Shown here: positions 1 to 8,834 of the stretch, one piece after another | How the letters are laid out: every line of letters starts with the position of its first letter | Position numbering within the stretch: the first letter of the stretch is position 1 | DNA from: Persephonella hydrogeniphila | GTDB taxonomy: Bacteria; Aquificota; Aquificia; Aquificales; Hydrogenothermaceae | DNA length: 64,000 nucleotides | Reading direction: 5' to 3' | NCBI RefSeq assembly: GCF_900215515.1 | Contig: NZ_OBEI01000001.1 | Span: forward strand, 124,001-188,000 | Notes under the pieces: model-generated | Told to the model about the DNA's origin: nothing | What the model saw: the letters and a program-made list of their open reading frames with translations, nothing else | The model's database searches: none | Made by a program: the position numbers and the translations under genes

Positions 1-82
1 TTATCTCAGAGCCACTGAGATTAGCAACTTCCTTCAAAACCTGATAAGTCGCTTTGTCTTCATCAAGGAGAATTATTTTCAT
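1..82 (-). CDS. Start of a small or receiver-like protein (truncated by window edge)
   Basis: Only the first 27 codons are inside the window, reading MKIILLDEDKATYQVLKEV and on. The hydrophobic strand followed by an acidic cluster (LLDED) resembles the first strand and acidic pocket of a response-regulator receiver domain, but this is too little to assign a family. It begins 9 bases after the mqnD stop on the same strand, so the two are probably co-transcribed. An AAAGGG element lies a few bases before the ATG. Confidence 0.5.
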   Translation of the reverse strand, partial: MKIILLDEDKATYQVLKEVANLSGSEI

Positions 83-91
83 CTTTACCCT

Positions 92-946
92 TTAAACAAA
101 CTTTATTTCTGGTAGTTCGTCAATAAAACCTTTTTCATAAGCTTCTTTCAGGAAAAGCTCTATAGCTTTCTTACCTCTTTCTCCGTAGTCTACTGTAAGC
201 TCATTTACATACATTCCTATAAACCTGTCTGCCTTTTCTCTGGACATATCCCTTGCATATTTGAGTGCATAATCTACAGCCTCTTCTCTATGTTCAAGTG
301 AATACTTGATACTCTCTCTTAAGATTTCAGATATCTCCTTCATAACTTCTTCCCCTAAATCTTTTCTTATAACATTTCCACCAAGGGGAAGAGGAAGACC
401 TCCTGTTTTTTCATACCACCACTTTCCAAGATCAACGATACATACCAGACCTTCATCCTGATATGTAAGCTGACCTTCGTGGATGATCAGTCCTGCATCA
501 ACTTTTCCCTCTTTAACAGCTTTTATTATCTGGTCGAAAGGTATTACTTCGTAATCGAAATCTTTTGTTCCCAGATAGAGTTCCAGTGCAAGAAACGCTG
601 AGGTAAGTGTTCCTGGTACAGCTATTTTCTTGTTTTTCAGTTCAGATGGGTCGAAACTTTCCTTTGCTACTATCATTGGACCGTAGTTATCTCCCATACT
701 TGCCCCGCTTGAGAGAAGGGCATATTTATCTGCAACATATGGGAAGGCATGGATTGATATCGCAGATACTTCGTACTCACCTTCAAGAGCTTTTCTGTTC
801 AATGTTTCAATATCAGATAGCACATCAACAAACTCATAGCCCTTTGTATCTATTTTTTTGTGGTTGATGGCATAAAACATAAATGCATCATCTGAATCTG
901 GGCTGTGGGCAACCCTGATCACCATTTTTCCTTCTTTTACTTCCAA
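92..946 (-). CDS. mqnD: MqnD, 1,4-dihydroxy-6-naphthoate synthase
   Basis: Converts cyclic dehypoxanthinyl futalosine to 1,4-dihydroxy-6-naphthoate in the futalosine route to menaquinone. The 284-residue protein has the periplasmic-binding-protein-like fold of the family. The N-terminal HSPDSDDAFMFYA motif, the central SAISIHAFPYVAD segment and GLIIHEGQLTYQDEG are typical of MqnD. The chosen TTG start has a GAGGT ribosome site 7 bases upstream. An internal ATG at 925 would match the usual family start better but has poorer Shine-Dalgarno spacing. mqnE lies nearby at 2669-3793, supporting a menaquinone role. Function is known for the family and inferred here. Confidence 0.9.
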   Translation of the reverse strand: MEVKEGKMVIRVAHSPDSDDAFMFYAINHKKIDTKGYEFVDVLSDIETLNRKALEGEYEVSAISIHAFPYVADKYALLSSGASMGDNYGPMIVAKESFDPSELKNKKIAVPGTLTSAFLALELYLGTKDFDYEVIPFDQIIKAVKEGKVDAGLIIHEGQLTYQDEGLVCIVDLGKWWYEKTGGLPLPLGGNVIRKDLGEEVMKEISEILRESIKYSLEHREEAVDYALKYARDMSREKADRFIGMYVNELTVDYGERGKKAIELFLKEAYEKGFIDELPEIKFV

Positions 947-960
947 CTTTTCTACCTCAT

Positions 961-985
961 TTATAAAGTTTATAAAATTTTATAA
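961..985. promoter_or_regulatory. Overlapping AT-rich palindromes upstream of mqnD
   Basis: Two overlapping inverted repeats lie between mqnD and the upstream pseudouridine synthase gene: TTATAAAGTTTATAA (961-975) and TTATAAAATTTTATAA (970-985). They sit 15-40 bases upstream of the mqnD start, where a promoter or operator would be. The base composition alone makes such palindromes fairly likely, so this is a weak call. Confidence 0.3.
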
Positions 986-1801
986 TAACCTTATACTTTT
1001 TCCAAAATTTTCAAAATCTTTAAATAGTTTTGCTTTAATCGTTATTTTTTTCTTTAAGAATGGATGGTAAAAAGAAATTATATATGAATGAAGCATGTGT
1101 CTTTTTACATTTTTTAAGATAGGGTTTGTTATGTTTTTTAGACCGTAGATTTTATCTCCTACTACAGGATGCCTGATTTTTGAGAGATGTATTCTTATCT
1201 GGTGTTTTCTTCCGGTAGGGATTTCTACTTTAAAAAGAGAAAATCCCATTGATGTTTTAAGGGTGTACACAAAACTTTTTGCTAATTTCCCATCTACAGG
1301 TATATTTATTACTTTCTTTTTGAAATCTGCTTCCTCGTGGGACAGGGCAAGGTACTGCTTGTGGATCTTTTTTTCCTGCCACAGTTTCTTAAATCTTTCA
1401 AAGATTTTGCTGTTTTTTGCAAAAAGTAAAACACCGGAAGTCTCCTTATCGAGCCGGTGTATAGCTCTTATTTTTCTGTCCTTTTTGTAAGATCTGAGTA
1501 AGTCCTCTACACTTCCCTTTTTGTTTTCGCTTTCTAAGAACGGAGGCTTATTTACAGCTATAATAAAATTGTCTTCGTAAAGTATATTTTTTTCTATGCT
1601 CCATTTTTCATCTTTTTCAAAAACTGGAAGCTCAACAATGTCTCCTGATTTTAATTGATGGGAGGCTATCCATACCCTTTTATTATTTACAAAAACTGTC
1701 CTGCTATCTATCAGTTCTTTGGCTCTATTTTTTGATACTCCAAGCTGTGAAGCTACAAAATCTTTCAGACTGGTCTCTTTTTTAACCTTTAATTTTTTCA
1801 T
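980..1801 (-). CDS. RluA-family 23S rRNA/tRNA pseudouridine synthase
   Basis: Isomerises uridine to pseudouridine in structured RNA. The 273-residue protein has an S4 RNA-binding domain at about residues 10-60 (ASQLGVSKNRAKELIDSRTVFVNN). A RluA catalytic domain follows, in which HRLDKETSGVLLFAK holds the catalytic aspartate and TGRKHQIRIHL is the conserved late motif. A TGGAG site precedes the ATG. The exact target uridine (RluC, RluD or other type) cannot be decided from sequence. It lies between mqnD and a secreted hydrolase on the same strand with short spacers. Confidence 0.88.
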   Translation of the reverse strand: MKKLKVKKETSLKDFVASQLGVSKNRAKELIDSRTVFVNNKRVWIASHQLKSGDIVELPVFEKDEKWSIEKNILYEDNFIIAVNKPPFLESENKKGSVEDLLRSYKKDRKIRAIHRLDKETSGVLLFAKNSKIFERFKKLWQEKKIHKQYLALSHEEADFKKKVINIPVDGKLAKSFVYTLKTSMGFSLFKVEIPTGRKHQIRIHLSKIRHPVVGDKIYGLKNITNPILKNVKRHMLHSYIISFYHPFLKKKITIKAKLFKDFENFGKSIRLL

Positions 1802-1819
1802 GAAACTCCAGTTACAATA

Positions 1820-2569
1820 TTATTTCAGGAACTGTAAAATATACCCTTTTACTTTTTTTAGCAATACCACACCGTGTCCTTTACCTGACACTATCAAAAG
1901 TGTCCCATTGTTTGAGTTTTCCATGTAGTATTTAGAATATTTGTAACTACCGAGGGGATCATTGAGGGATGATATATACATAACAGGGTTCATGTAAGAG
2001 GACAGAGAAAGTTTTACCCTGTCCTCTCCTACTATTTCTGGAGAACCTGGAGATATACATACCATTTTGTAAATGTCCTGCATTGACACTACAGGTATGA
2101 TAGATGTTGCTCCCAGCGAAGCTCCAATAAGGATTATTCTGTCTGGATCAATCTTCTCATTTTCTATCAGGTAATCTATCCATAGAGCTATATCATCAGG
2201 TATTTTTGAAAAATTAACTTTTTTATTGCTTTTCTTAAAGAAAGAAACAAGATCAAGAAGAGAGGAAAATCTATTGTTGAATACTATTTTATTTTCTTTT
2301 CCCTTTTGAAAAATCGATAGTCCGTGTCCCCTCAAATCTAAAAGTAACGTAGCAAATCCTTTCTCCCTTAATTCTTTTGCAAACTCTGACCATATCATAT
2401 GTGTAGTTCCAAACTGATGAGCAAAGATAATAACAGGATATTTATCTTTTTTTTCGTCTGGGTATTCTAAAAAACCTTTTAGCATAAAACCATCATCAGA
2501 TTCTATAGCTATTTCTTTTGAGTAAACCATCCCAAAAATAACAAAAAACAACAGAATTATTTTTCTCAT
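1820..2569 (-). CDS. Exported alpha/beta hydrolase
   Basis: A 249-residue serine hydrolase with an N-terminal Sec signal (MRKIILLFFVIFGMVYS), so probably periplasmic. The core shows IIFAHQFGTTHMIW as the oxyanion region, LLDLRGHGLS, the nucleophile elbow IGASLGA (serine), an acid in ISSLNDPLG and a C-terminal GKGHGV histidine. The substrate is unknown; dienelactone hydrolase, esterase and acyl-peptidase families share these motifs. It ends 18 bases before the pseudouridine synthase gene on the same strand. Confidence 0.75.
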   Translation of the reverse strand: MRKIILLFFVIFGMVYSKEIAIESDDGFMLKGFLEYPDEKKDKYPVIIFAHQFGTTHMIWSEFAKELREKGFATLLLDLRGHGLSIFQKGKENKIVFNNRFSSLLDLVSFFKKSNKKVNFSKIPDDIALWIDYLIENEKIDPDRIILIGASLGATSIIPVVSMQDIYKMVCISPGSPEIVGEDRVKLSLSSYMNPVMYISSLNDPLGSYKYSKYYMENSNNGTLLIVSGKGHGVVLLKKVKGYILQFLK

Positions 2570-2668
2570 GATATTTAATGATAAAAGCGATGAAGATTTC
2601 TTTCAATAGAACTTGCATTTTTTTATCTGTTGTTTACTATATTTGTATTATCAGAACAGAGGTTGAAG

Positions 2669-3793
2669 ATGGCTGTATCAGATATTGAAAGATTAGTATC
2701 TTTATCTTCAGATAAAGAGATATTTCCTATAATAGACAAAGTTTTAGAAGGTAAAAGGCTTTCTTTCGAAGAAGGCGTAAAACTTTTCGAAACCCCAGAT
2801 CTACTGACAGTAGGTATACTTGCCAACTATGTAACAGAAAAGAAAAACGGGAAGTATGCGTATTTTGTTATAAACAGGCAGATCAATCCTACAAATATAT
2901 GTGCTTTGGACTGTAATTTCTGTGCATTTGCTACAATGGACAAAAATGACCCGAAAGCGTATGAGATGAGCTATCAGGATATACTTGAAAAAGCAAGATA
3001 TGCTGTTTCTCAAGGGGCTTCAGAAGTCCATATAGTTGGAGGTCTTCATCCTGACTGGGATTTTGATGTTTATCTAAATATGGTATCTCTTTTGAAGAAA
3101 AACTTTCCCCGGCTTCATATTAAAGCGTTCACAGCAGTTGAGGTAGACTATTTTTCGAGGATATCAGGACTTTCCTACCGAGAAGTCCTTGAAAGACTCA
3201 AAGAAGCTGGTCTGGGAAGTCTCCCTGGAGGAGGGGCTGAAATATTTGCTCCGAGAGTCAGAAGAATTATAGCTCCATCAAAAATTGGATGGAAAAAGTA
3301 TCTTGAAATTCACAAGACTGCTCATGAATTAGGTTTGCATTCAACAGTAACTATGCTTTACGGTCATGTGGAAACTTTTGAGGAAAGGGTAGATCATATG
3401 ATAAAGATAAGAGAAGCCCAGGATGAAACAGGGGGTTTTACCTGTTTTATACCCCTTGCATACCAGCCTGAAAACAACGAGCTAAATATAACAGAACATA
3501 CACATGGTGTTGACGATCTTAAAACAATAGCAGTATCAAGGCTTATTCTTGATAATGTTCCTCATATAAAGGCATACTGGGTTATGATAGGAGAAAAAAT
3601 TGCCCAGACAGCGCTTAATTTTGGTGCTGATGATATGGACGGCACTGTTATGGAAGAGAAAATAGCTCATTTTGCAGGAGCAAAATCCCCTACACAGCAA
3701 CAGAAGGAAAAGCTTATAAGGCTTATAAAAGAAGCAGGAAAAATACCTGTAGAAAGGGATACTCTTTACAACCATATAAGGGTTTATGGATAA
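2669..3793 (+). CDS. mqnE: MqnE, aminodeoxyfutalosine synthase (radical SAM)
   Basis: Joins 3-[(1-carboxyvinyl)oxy]benzoate and SAM to form 6-amino-6-deoxyfutalosine, an early step of futalosine-dependent menaquinone synthesis. The 374-residue protein carries the radical-SAM cluster motif in NICALDCNFCAFA (CxxxCxxC) and the family motif SLPGGGAEIFAPRVR. The sister enzyme MqnC shares this architecture, but the AEIFAPRVRR segment fits MqnE better. I chose the ATG at 2669 because GAGGT lies just upstream; the reading frame is open further upstream without support. It overlaps the next small gene by 8 bases. Confidence 0.88.
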   Translation: MAVSDIERLVSLSSDKEIFPIIDKVLEGKRLSFEEGVKLFETPDLLTVGILANYVTEKKNGKYAYFVINRQINPTNICALDCNFCAFATMDKNDPKAYEMSYQDILEKARYAVSQGASEVHIVGGLHPDWDFDVYLNMVSLLKKNFPRLHIKAFTAVEVDYFSRISGLSYREVLERLKEAGLGSLPGGGAEIFAPRVRRIIAPSKIGWKKYLEIHKTAHELGLHSTVTMLYGHVETFEERVDHMIKIREAQDETGGFTCFIPLAYQPENNELNITEHTHGVDDLKTIAVSRLILDNVPHIKAYWVMIGEKIAQTALNFGADDMDGTVMEEKIAHFAGAKSPTQQQKEKLIRLIKEAGKIPVERDTLYNHIRVYG

Positions 3794-4037
3794 AAATTTT
3801 CCTGTAAGCAAGAAAAGAACGCCAATTCAATATGTCTTAGGTTTTCTTGTTTTAATACTTGTTGCGGTATCTTTCTTAGTTGTTCTTATAGCTGTTCCTT
3901 ATCTTTTTTATCTACTTTTAATGATATTTTTTAAGACATTGCAGTTTGGAGTTATTTTTGTAGTTCTTTTCTGGCTTATTATTGTGATTTTTCTCTGGAT
4001 AGGAAAATTAATTGAGATAATGGTGAAAAATGGATGA
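3786..4037 (+). CDS. Small two-helix membrane protein
   Basis: An 83-residue protein with two long hydrophobic segments, about residues 15-47 and 53-73, and a basic N-terminus (MDKNFPVSKKRTP), so it is probably an inner-membrane protein with both ends inside. It overlaps mqnE upstream by 8 bases and the phosphatase gene downstream by 8 bases, so translation is likely coupled. No family was recognised. Confidence 0.65.
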   Translation: MDKNFPVSKKRTPIQYVLGFLVLILVAVSFLVVLIAVPYLFYLLLMIFFKTLQFGVIFVVLFWLIIVIFLWIGKLIEIMVKNG

Positions 4038-4767
4038 TTTTCTAAATATCAAAACAGAAGAAAATGTTGTTGTTGTCGGAGACGTTCACGGCTGTTATCT
4101 TGAGTTTCTCCAGATGCTTGATGAGATAAAAAAAATGTACGGAGAAAAAACTCTTGTTGTTTCTGTTGGAGATACTGTTGATAGAGGAGATTTCAATGTA
4201 GAGATGTTAAATCTATGTTTTAGATTGAAAGAAGAAGGTAATTTTATAGAAGTTCAGAGCAACCATAACCTAAAATTATACAGATGGTTCAAGGGAAAAA
4301 AAGTAAATATTAGCTATGGAATGAAAAAGACTGTTGATCAGATTTTGTCTTTGCCAGAGGACGAAAGGAACAGGCTGAAGGAAAAATATATAAACTACTA
4401 CGAAACCCTTCCCCTTTATCTGATAATAAATAGTTCTGTAGTGGTAGCCCATGCAGGAATAAAAGACGATATGCTAGGAAAGGTAAACAAAAAAATAAAA
4501 GATTTTGTTATTTATGGAGAGACTACAGGCAGATATACAGAAGAAGGATTTCCAGAAAGGGTTGACTGGACAAGAGAGAGAGTTGTAAATGAAAATTCAC
4601 CAAAAATTGTTTACGGTCATGTTGTTTACAAAGAACCCTATATAAATAATCTATGCTACGGTATTGATACAGGATGTGTTTTGGGAAACAAACTGACAGG
4701 TTATAACCCTTTTACAGATGAGTTTATTTTTATAAAAGCAAAAAGAAGATACTTTTCATTTAGTTAA
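4030..4767 (+). CDS. PPP-type metallophosphatase (PrpE/ApaH-like)
   Basis: A 245-residue calcineurin-like phosphoesterase. GDVHG, GDTVDRG, the late VVVAHAG and VYGHVVYK motifs place it among serine/threonine phosphatase-type enzymes, close to PrpE-like diadenosine tetraphosphatases and the Pnkp phosphatase domain. The usual GNHE is altered to SNHN, so the glutamate is missing while the metal-binding Asn-His pair is kept. Substrate (Ap4A, phosphoprotein or nucleic-acid end) is undecided. It is the third gene of an overlapping mqnE-led group and converges with trpC, overlapping it by 12 bases. Confidence 0.8.
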   Translation: MDDFLNIKTEENVVVVGDVHGCYLEFLQMLDEIKKMYGEKTLVVSVGDTVDRGDFNVEMLNLCFRLKEEGNFIEVQSNHNLKLYRWFKGKKVNISYGMKKTVDQILSLPEDERNRLKEKYINYYETLPLYLIINSSVVVAHAGIKDDMLGKVNKKIKDFVIYGETTGRYTEEGFPERVDWTRERVVNENSPKIVYGHVVYKEPYINNLCYGIDTGCVLGNKLTGYNPFTDEFIFIKAKRRYFSFS

Positions 4768-5532
4768 CTCTCTAAGTTTCCTTCCTATATCTATCTCTCT
4801 CATTAAAGACTCACCTATCAAAAATGCATCAACCCCATATTTTTTTAATTCTAAAAGCTGACTTTTTTCTGAAAGACCACTTTCTGCAACAACAATCTCT
4901 GCACCTAACTTTTTCATCTCAGGTGCAAGTTTTTTTGAGAGGGATATGTCTACGCTGAATGTTTCAAGATCCCTGTTGTTGATACCTATTATCTTTGCTC
5001 CTGCATTTATCGATTTTGCACCCTCTTCAAAAGAATGAATTTCTACAAGGGGCTCCATACCAAACTCCCTTCCGTATCCAATTAAACTCTCAAGCTCTTT
5101 TTCAGAAAGAACCTTTGCTATCAATAGGAACGAGTCTGCTCCGTATGCATAGGCTTCTAATATCTGTCTTTTGTCTATAATAAAGTCTTTCCTCAGAATT
5201 GGTATCGTAGTTACAGCCCTTACCATTTTTAGAAATACAACATCTCCCTTGAAATAGTTTTTATCTGTTAGAACAGAGATTGCAGATGCTCCATTTTCTT
5301 CGTACACTTTTGCTATTTCAACAGGATCAAAATCTTCTCTTATCACTCCTTTAGATGGAGATGCCTTTTTTATTTCTGCTATGATGTTTATACCCTCTTT
5401 TTTTAGGACTCCTTCAAAATCCCTTACAGGGTCTCTACTTACAACTTTTCCTTCCAAATACTTTATGTAATCCGGTGTATAATCAAGAAGTTCCTCTTTT
5501 TTTGTTTGAATGATTTTATCTAATATATTCAA
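4756..5532 (-). CDS. trpC: Indole-3-glycerol phosphate synthase
   Basis: Closes the indole ring from CdRP in tryptophan synthesis. The TIM barrel shows IIAEIKKASPSKG (catalytic lysine and phosphate site), SVLTDKNYFKG, ILRKDFIID, IGINNRDL and VAESGL, all diagnostic of TrpC. The likely start is TTG at 5532, giving LNILDKIIQTKKEE, because GGGAG lies 6 bases upstream; an upstream ATG at 5571 would add 13 unconserved residues. No other trp gene is adjacent, so the pathway is dispersed here. Confidence 0.93.
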   Translation of the reverse strand: MNILDKIIQTKKEELLDYTPDYIKYLEGKVVSRDPVRDFEGVLKKEGINIIAEIKKASPSKGVIREDFDPVEIAKVYEENGASAISVLTDKNYFKGDVVFLKMVRAVTTIPILRKDFIIDKRQILEAYAYGADSFLLIAKVLSEKELESLIGYGREFGMEPLVEIHSFEEGAKSINAGAKIIGINNRDLETFSVDISLSKKLAPEMKKLGAEIVVAESGLSEKSQLLELKKYGVDAFLIGESLMREIDIGRKLRELTK

Positions 5533-5593
5533 TACACACTCCCGTTTTTTGTGATATTTTAACATATCCACACCTATTTAAAATCATACTTTT

Positions 5594-5622
5594 TTGACAT
5601 AAATTTAGATTAAATCTAAATT
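5594..5622 (+). promoter_or_regulatory. Promoter with overlapping palindromic operator for the U32 gene
   Basis: A consensus -35 TTGACA (5594-5599) is followed after 17 bases by TAAATT (5617-5622). Across the spacer and -10 lies a perfect 21-base palindrome (5602-5622) with arms AATTTAGATT and AATCTAAATT around a central A. A repressor bound here would block RNA polymerase. The predicted start would fall on the ribosome site of the U32 gene, so the exact -10 is uncertain. Confidence 0.5.
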
Positions 5623-5635
5623 ACGGAGGTAGTAA

Positions 5636-6877
5636 ATGTCAGATAAAAAGCCTGAAATTCTCGCACCTGTAGGACATTACGAAGGACTAGCTTCTGTAAT
5701 AAAAGCAGGGGCGGATGCTATATATATGGGTGTAGGAAAGATCAACCAGAGAGCCTTAAAATCAAACTTTACTATAGAAGATGTAAAAGAAATCAGAAAA
5801 ATAACACAGGATGCAGGGGTAAGACAGTATATTGTCTTAAATTCTATTGTTTTTGAAGAAGACCTTCCCTATATCAACGAAACACTTTATCAACTGAAAG
5901 AGATAGGTGTAGATGCTGTTATAGGGTGGGATATGGCTGTCCTGTCTAAATCCATTGAACTTGGTATGGAAACGCATCTATCAACTATGGCATCTGTTTC
6001 AAACTCACAGGCAGCAAAATTTTATGAAAAACTCGGAGTAAAAAGAGTTGTACCTGCACGGGAGGTTAAGCTTGAAGGTTTATTGGATATAAAAAATAAA
6101 ACAAATCTTGAGGTTGAGATATTTATCCATGGTGCAATGTGTATGGCTGTATCAGGTAGATGTTTTCTTTCCCATGATGTTTTTGAAAAATCAGGAAATA
6201 GAGGAGAATGCTATCAGGTTTGTAGACATGAGTTTGATGTAAAAATAGTATCAAAAAATACAGGAACTGAGTTCTATCTTGGTTCAGATTATGTTTTGTC
6301 AGCAAGAGATCTGGTAACTATAAACTTTGTAGATAAACTTATGTGGGCAGACAGCTGGAAGATAGAAGGCAGAAACAAGAATGCAGATTACGCTTATATG
6401 GTTACATACGCCTATAGGGAGGCCAGAGATAGGATTTTAAACGGGGAGTGGAACACAAAAGGATGGAAGGATTTGTGGGATATGCTTGAAAGGGTTTATC
6501 ACAGAGAATGGGACTCAGGGTTTTACTTTGGTGAGGGCTTCTTTGGAATTAATAAATCAATAGCTAAAGAGAAGAAGTTGTACGTTGGAGAGATAATCAA
6601 ATACTATCCAAAAATAAGTGTTGCTGAATTAAAAGTGGTTGATAATCCTATATCTATCGGAGATACAATCCATATAATCGGTAAAAAAACAGGACTTATT
6701 AGACAGACAGTAAGATCTATGCAAGTAGAAAAGAAAGACATAAAAACAGCAGAAAAGGGAATGGTGGTAGGCTTAAAAACTGATGACAGAGTGAGAGTAG
6801 GTGACAAAGTTTATTTAATAAAACAGGTGGAAAGTTCCGATAATAATAATGTTAACCCTCAGCTAATAACTAAGTAA
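5636..6877 (+). CDS. Peptidase-U32 family protein, TrhP-like tRNA hydroxylation factor
   Basis: A 413-residue U32-family protein. The family is named as peptidases, but TrhP and RlhA members act in 5-hydroxylation of tRNA U34 or rRNA. The start EILAPVGHYEGLASVIKAGADAIYMG, the HGAMCMAVSGRCFLS segment and GECYQVCRHEF supply four cysteines for the iron-sulfur cluster expected in the family. The C-terminal ~80 residues form a beta-rich domain (VSIGDTIHIIGKKTG-like). GGAGGT precedes the ATG. A perfect palindrome overlaps its promoter. TrhP assignment over RlhA or other U32 types is tentative. Confidence 0.8.
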   Translation: MSDKKPEILAPVGHYEGLASVIKAGADAIYMGVGKINQRALKSNFTIEDVKEIRKITQDAGVRQYIVLNSIVFEEDLPYINETLYQLKEIGVDAVIGWDMAVLSKSIELGMETHLSTMASVSNSQAAKFYEKLGVKRVVPAREVKLEGLLDIKNKTNLEVEIFIHGAMCMAVSGRCFLSHDVFEKSGNRGECYQVCRHEFDVKIVSKNTGTEFYLGSDYVLSARDLVTINFVDKLMWADSWKIEGRNKNADYAYMVTYAYREARDRILNGEWNTKGWKDLWDMLERVYHREWDSGFYFGEGFFGINKSIAKEKKLYVGEIIKYYPKISVAELKVVDNPISIGDTIHIIGKKTGLIRQTVRSMQVEKKDIKTAEKGMVVGLKTDDRVRVGDKVYLIKQVESSDNNNVNPQLITK

Positions 6878-6891
6878 AAAAGGAAGTTTAG

Positions 6892-7974
6892 ATGGCAGAT
6901 AATAAGGTGAACTGTGAGTTTTACAATAAACTGAAGGGAACCAAAAAACTAAGCCATGAAGATATAAAACTTCTTATGAATATTGTCAGGAAAGAGTTAA
7001 GTTTTCTTATAAAACACAACATCCCACCTGTTCCGAAAAATTACGAGAAATGGTTTTATATATTCTGCTCTCTTGCTGAGCAGAAGAAAGAGTTAGATGA
7101 TCTTGAGATAATCGGAATTTACAAAGATGTTTATGACGAAGATTACCATGCTGTTGATATATCAGGAGAAAAAGAAAGCGTACCTGAAACACTTGCAAAC
7201 AAATTTAAAGATATAGCAAACAAGCTTGACTCTTCTTTAAGGGAAATAATTAACAGCATAGATACTCATCAGGAACAGTTAAATGCACATACAGATAAGT
7301 TAGAACAGGTCAAGAAAGATGTAACCATCGAGACTGTCAATGAAGCTGTAATGGAGATTCTTGAAGAGCTTAAAAAGCTCAGAGGAGAGAATTCCAGATT
7401 GAAAAATGAGTTAAAATCGTACCATGCAGAAGTTATTTCTCTAAAAGAGGAACTCTCCCATGCAAAAAGAGAAGCAACTATCGATTTTCTCACAGGTCTT
7501 GTAAACAGAAGGAGATTTGAAAGAGCTCTGGAAGACGCAATAAGAGACAGAAAGATAAGGCATTATCCATCATCTATAATTTTTGTTGATATTGATGACT
7601 TTAAAAAGATAAATGATGAATATGGGCATGTGATTGGAGATATTGTTTTGAAAGAACTTGCTACGATATTCAAGTTTTATCTAAGAGCGAATACAATAGT
7701 TGGAAGATTAGGTGGTGAAGAGTTTGCTATACTTCTTCCGGGAGTTGAGCTGGAAGATGCAATAAAAGTAGCAGAGAGGTTAAGAAAGATCATTGAAAAT
7801 AGAGAGATAAAGGTAGATTTAAAAGGCAAGGAAAAAAAGCTGCATATAACGGCAAGTTTTGGTGTAACAGAGATAAAAGAGGATGATACTGTGGAAAGCC
7901 TTCTGATGAGAGCAGATGATGCAATGTACAGAGCAAAGAAAAAGGGTAAAAATAAAGTAGAAGTTGAAGTATGA
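6892..7974 (+). CDS. Diguanylate cyclase with coiled-coil N-terminus
   Basis: Makes cyclic di-GMP from two GTP. The 360-residue protein has a helical N-terminal region, a coiled coil at about 150-195 and a GGDEF domain from about 195 (ATIDFLTGLVNRRRF). The active site GGEEF is at 274-278 and FVDIDDFKKIND binds metal and GTP. The inhibitory I-site RxxD is absent, since the equivalent position reads RANT (265-268), so product feedback is probably weak. No membrane segment is seen, so it should be cytoplasmic. Its 14-base spacing after the U32 gene and 4-base overlap with the next gene suggest one operon. Confidence 0.9.
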   Translation: MADNKVNCEFYNKLKGTKKLSHEDIKLLMNIVRKELSFLIKHNIPPVPKNYEKWFYIFCSLAEQKKELDDLEIIGIYKDVYDEDYHAVDISGEKESVPETLANKFKDIANKLDSSLREIINSIDTHQEQLNAHTDKLEQVKKDVTIETVNEAVMEILEELKKLRGENSRLKNELKSYHAEVISLKEELSHAKREATIDFLTGLVNRRRFERALEDAIRDRKIRHYPSSIIFVDIDDFKKINDEYGHVIGDIVLKELATIFKFYLRANTIVGRLGGEEFAILLPGVELEDAIKVAERLRKIIENREIKVDLKGKEKKLHITASFGVTEIKEDDTVESLLMRADDAMYRAKKKGKNKVEVEV

Positions 7975-8825
7975 AACTTTTTATAACCGGTGGAACAGGT
8001 TTTGTAGGTAGTTATGTAGTTGACGATTTAGAAAGGGATTTCCAGATTGTAATGCCTGTCAGAACTCCCCAGAAAATCGGTAAAAGAACCGAGAATGTCC
8101 ATATAATAGATTTTTCTGAAAATCTCAGCAGACTGATAAAAGAGCACAAGCCGGATATCGTAATAAATCTTTTAGGAATACTCAATGAAAACAGAAAAAA
8201 AGGAGTTACCTTTCAGAAAGTACATGTTGAGTTTGTTAGAGAAATAGTTGAAGGTGCTATAGAAGCAGGTGTCCAAAAAATTATTCATATCTCAGCATTA
8301 GGAGCAGATATAAACTCAAAAAGTATGTATGCGCAAACAAAAGCAGAAGGGGAAAGAATTGTAAAAAACTCAGGAATTGATTATGTGATCCTGAGACCTT
8401 CGATAATCTTGGGAAAAGGGCAGAAACTTTTTGAAGACCTGAAAAAGTTTTCTTTTCTTACTCCTATTATCTTTGCACCTAAGGGGAAGGTTCAGCCTGT
8501 TCATATAGAGGATGTTGTAGAAACTATCAGGAAAGCAGTTGAAAACATTGAGCTGAAAAACACAGTCATTGAACTTTGTGGAAACAGGATAGTTTCATAT
8601 AAAGAACTGTTTGAGTTTGCTTTATCCTATATAGGCAAAAAAAGAGCTGTTATAGAAATGCCTTCTTCTTTTTTCTGGGCTATGATTCCTATATTCAGAC
8701 TTTTTCCTGATCCTCCGATAACAGAAGACCAGCTTTATCTCTTAGAAAAAGACAATATATGCTCAGGAAAACTACCAACCCAGAAAGATGTCCTCGGGAA
8801 GGTAAGAAATCCATTTAAGATATAG
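7971..8825 (+). CDS. NAD(P)-binding epimerase, NDUFA9-like atypical SDR
   Basis: A 284-residue Rossmann protein of the atypical SDR group that includes complex I subunit NDUFA9. FITGGTGFVGSYVVDDL is the nucleotide-binding turn, followed by NLLGILNE, ISALGA and YAQTKAEGE (YxxxK). The VQPVHIEDVV segment is typical of NDUFA9-like proteins. It may act on quinone or isoprenoid intermediates, but the substrate is unknown. The start ATGA overlaps the diguanylate cyclase stop. Confidence 0.82.
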   Translation: MKLFITGGTGFVGSYVVDDLERDFQIVMPVRTPQKIGKRTENVHIIDFSENLSRLIKEHKPDIVINLLGILNENRKKGVTFQKVHVEFVREIVEGAIEAGVQKIIHISALGADINSKSMYAQTKAEGERIVKNSGIDYVILRPSIILGKGQKLFEDLKKFSFLTPIIFAPKGKVQPVHIEDVVETIRKAVENIELKNTVIELCGNRIVSYKELFEFALSYIGKKRAVIEMPSSFFWAMIPIFRLFPDPPITEDQLYLLEKDNICSGKLPTQKDVLGKVRNPFKI

Positions 8826-8834
8826 GAGATTGTA

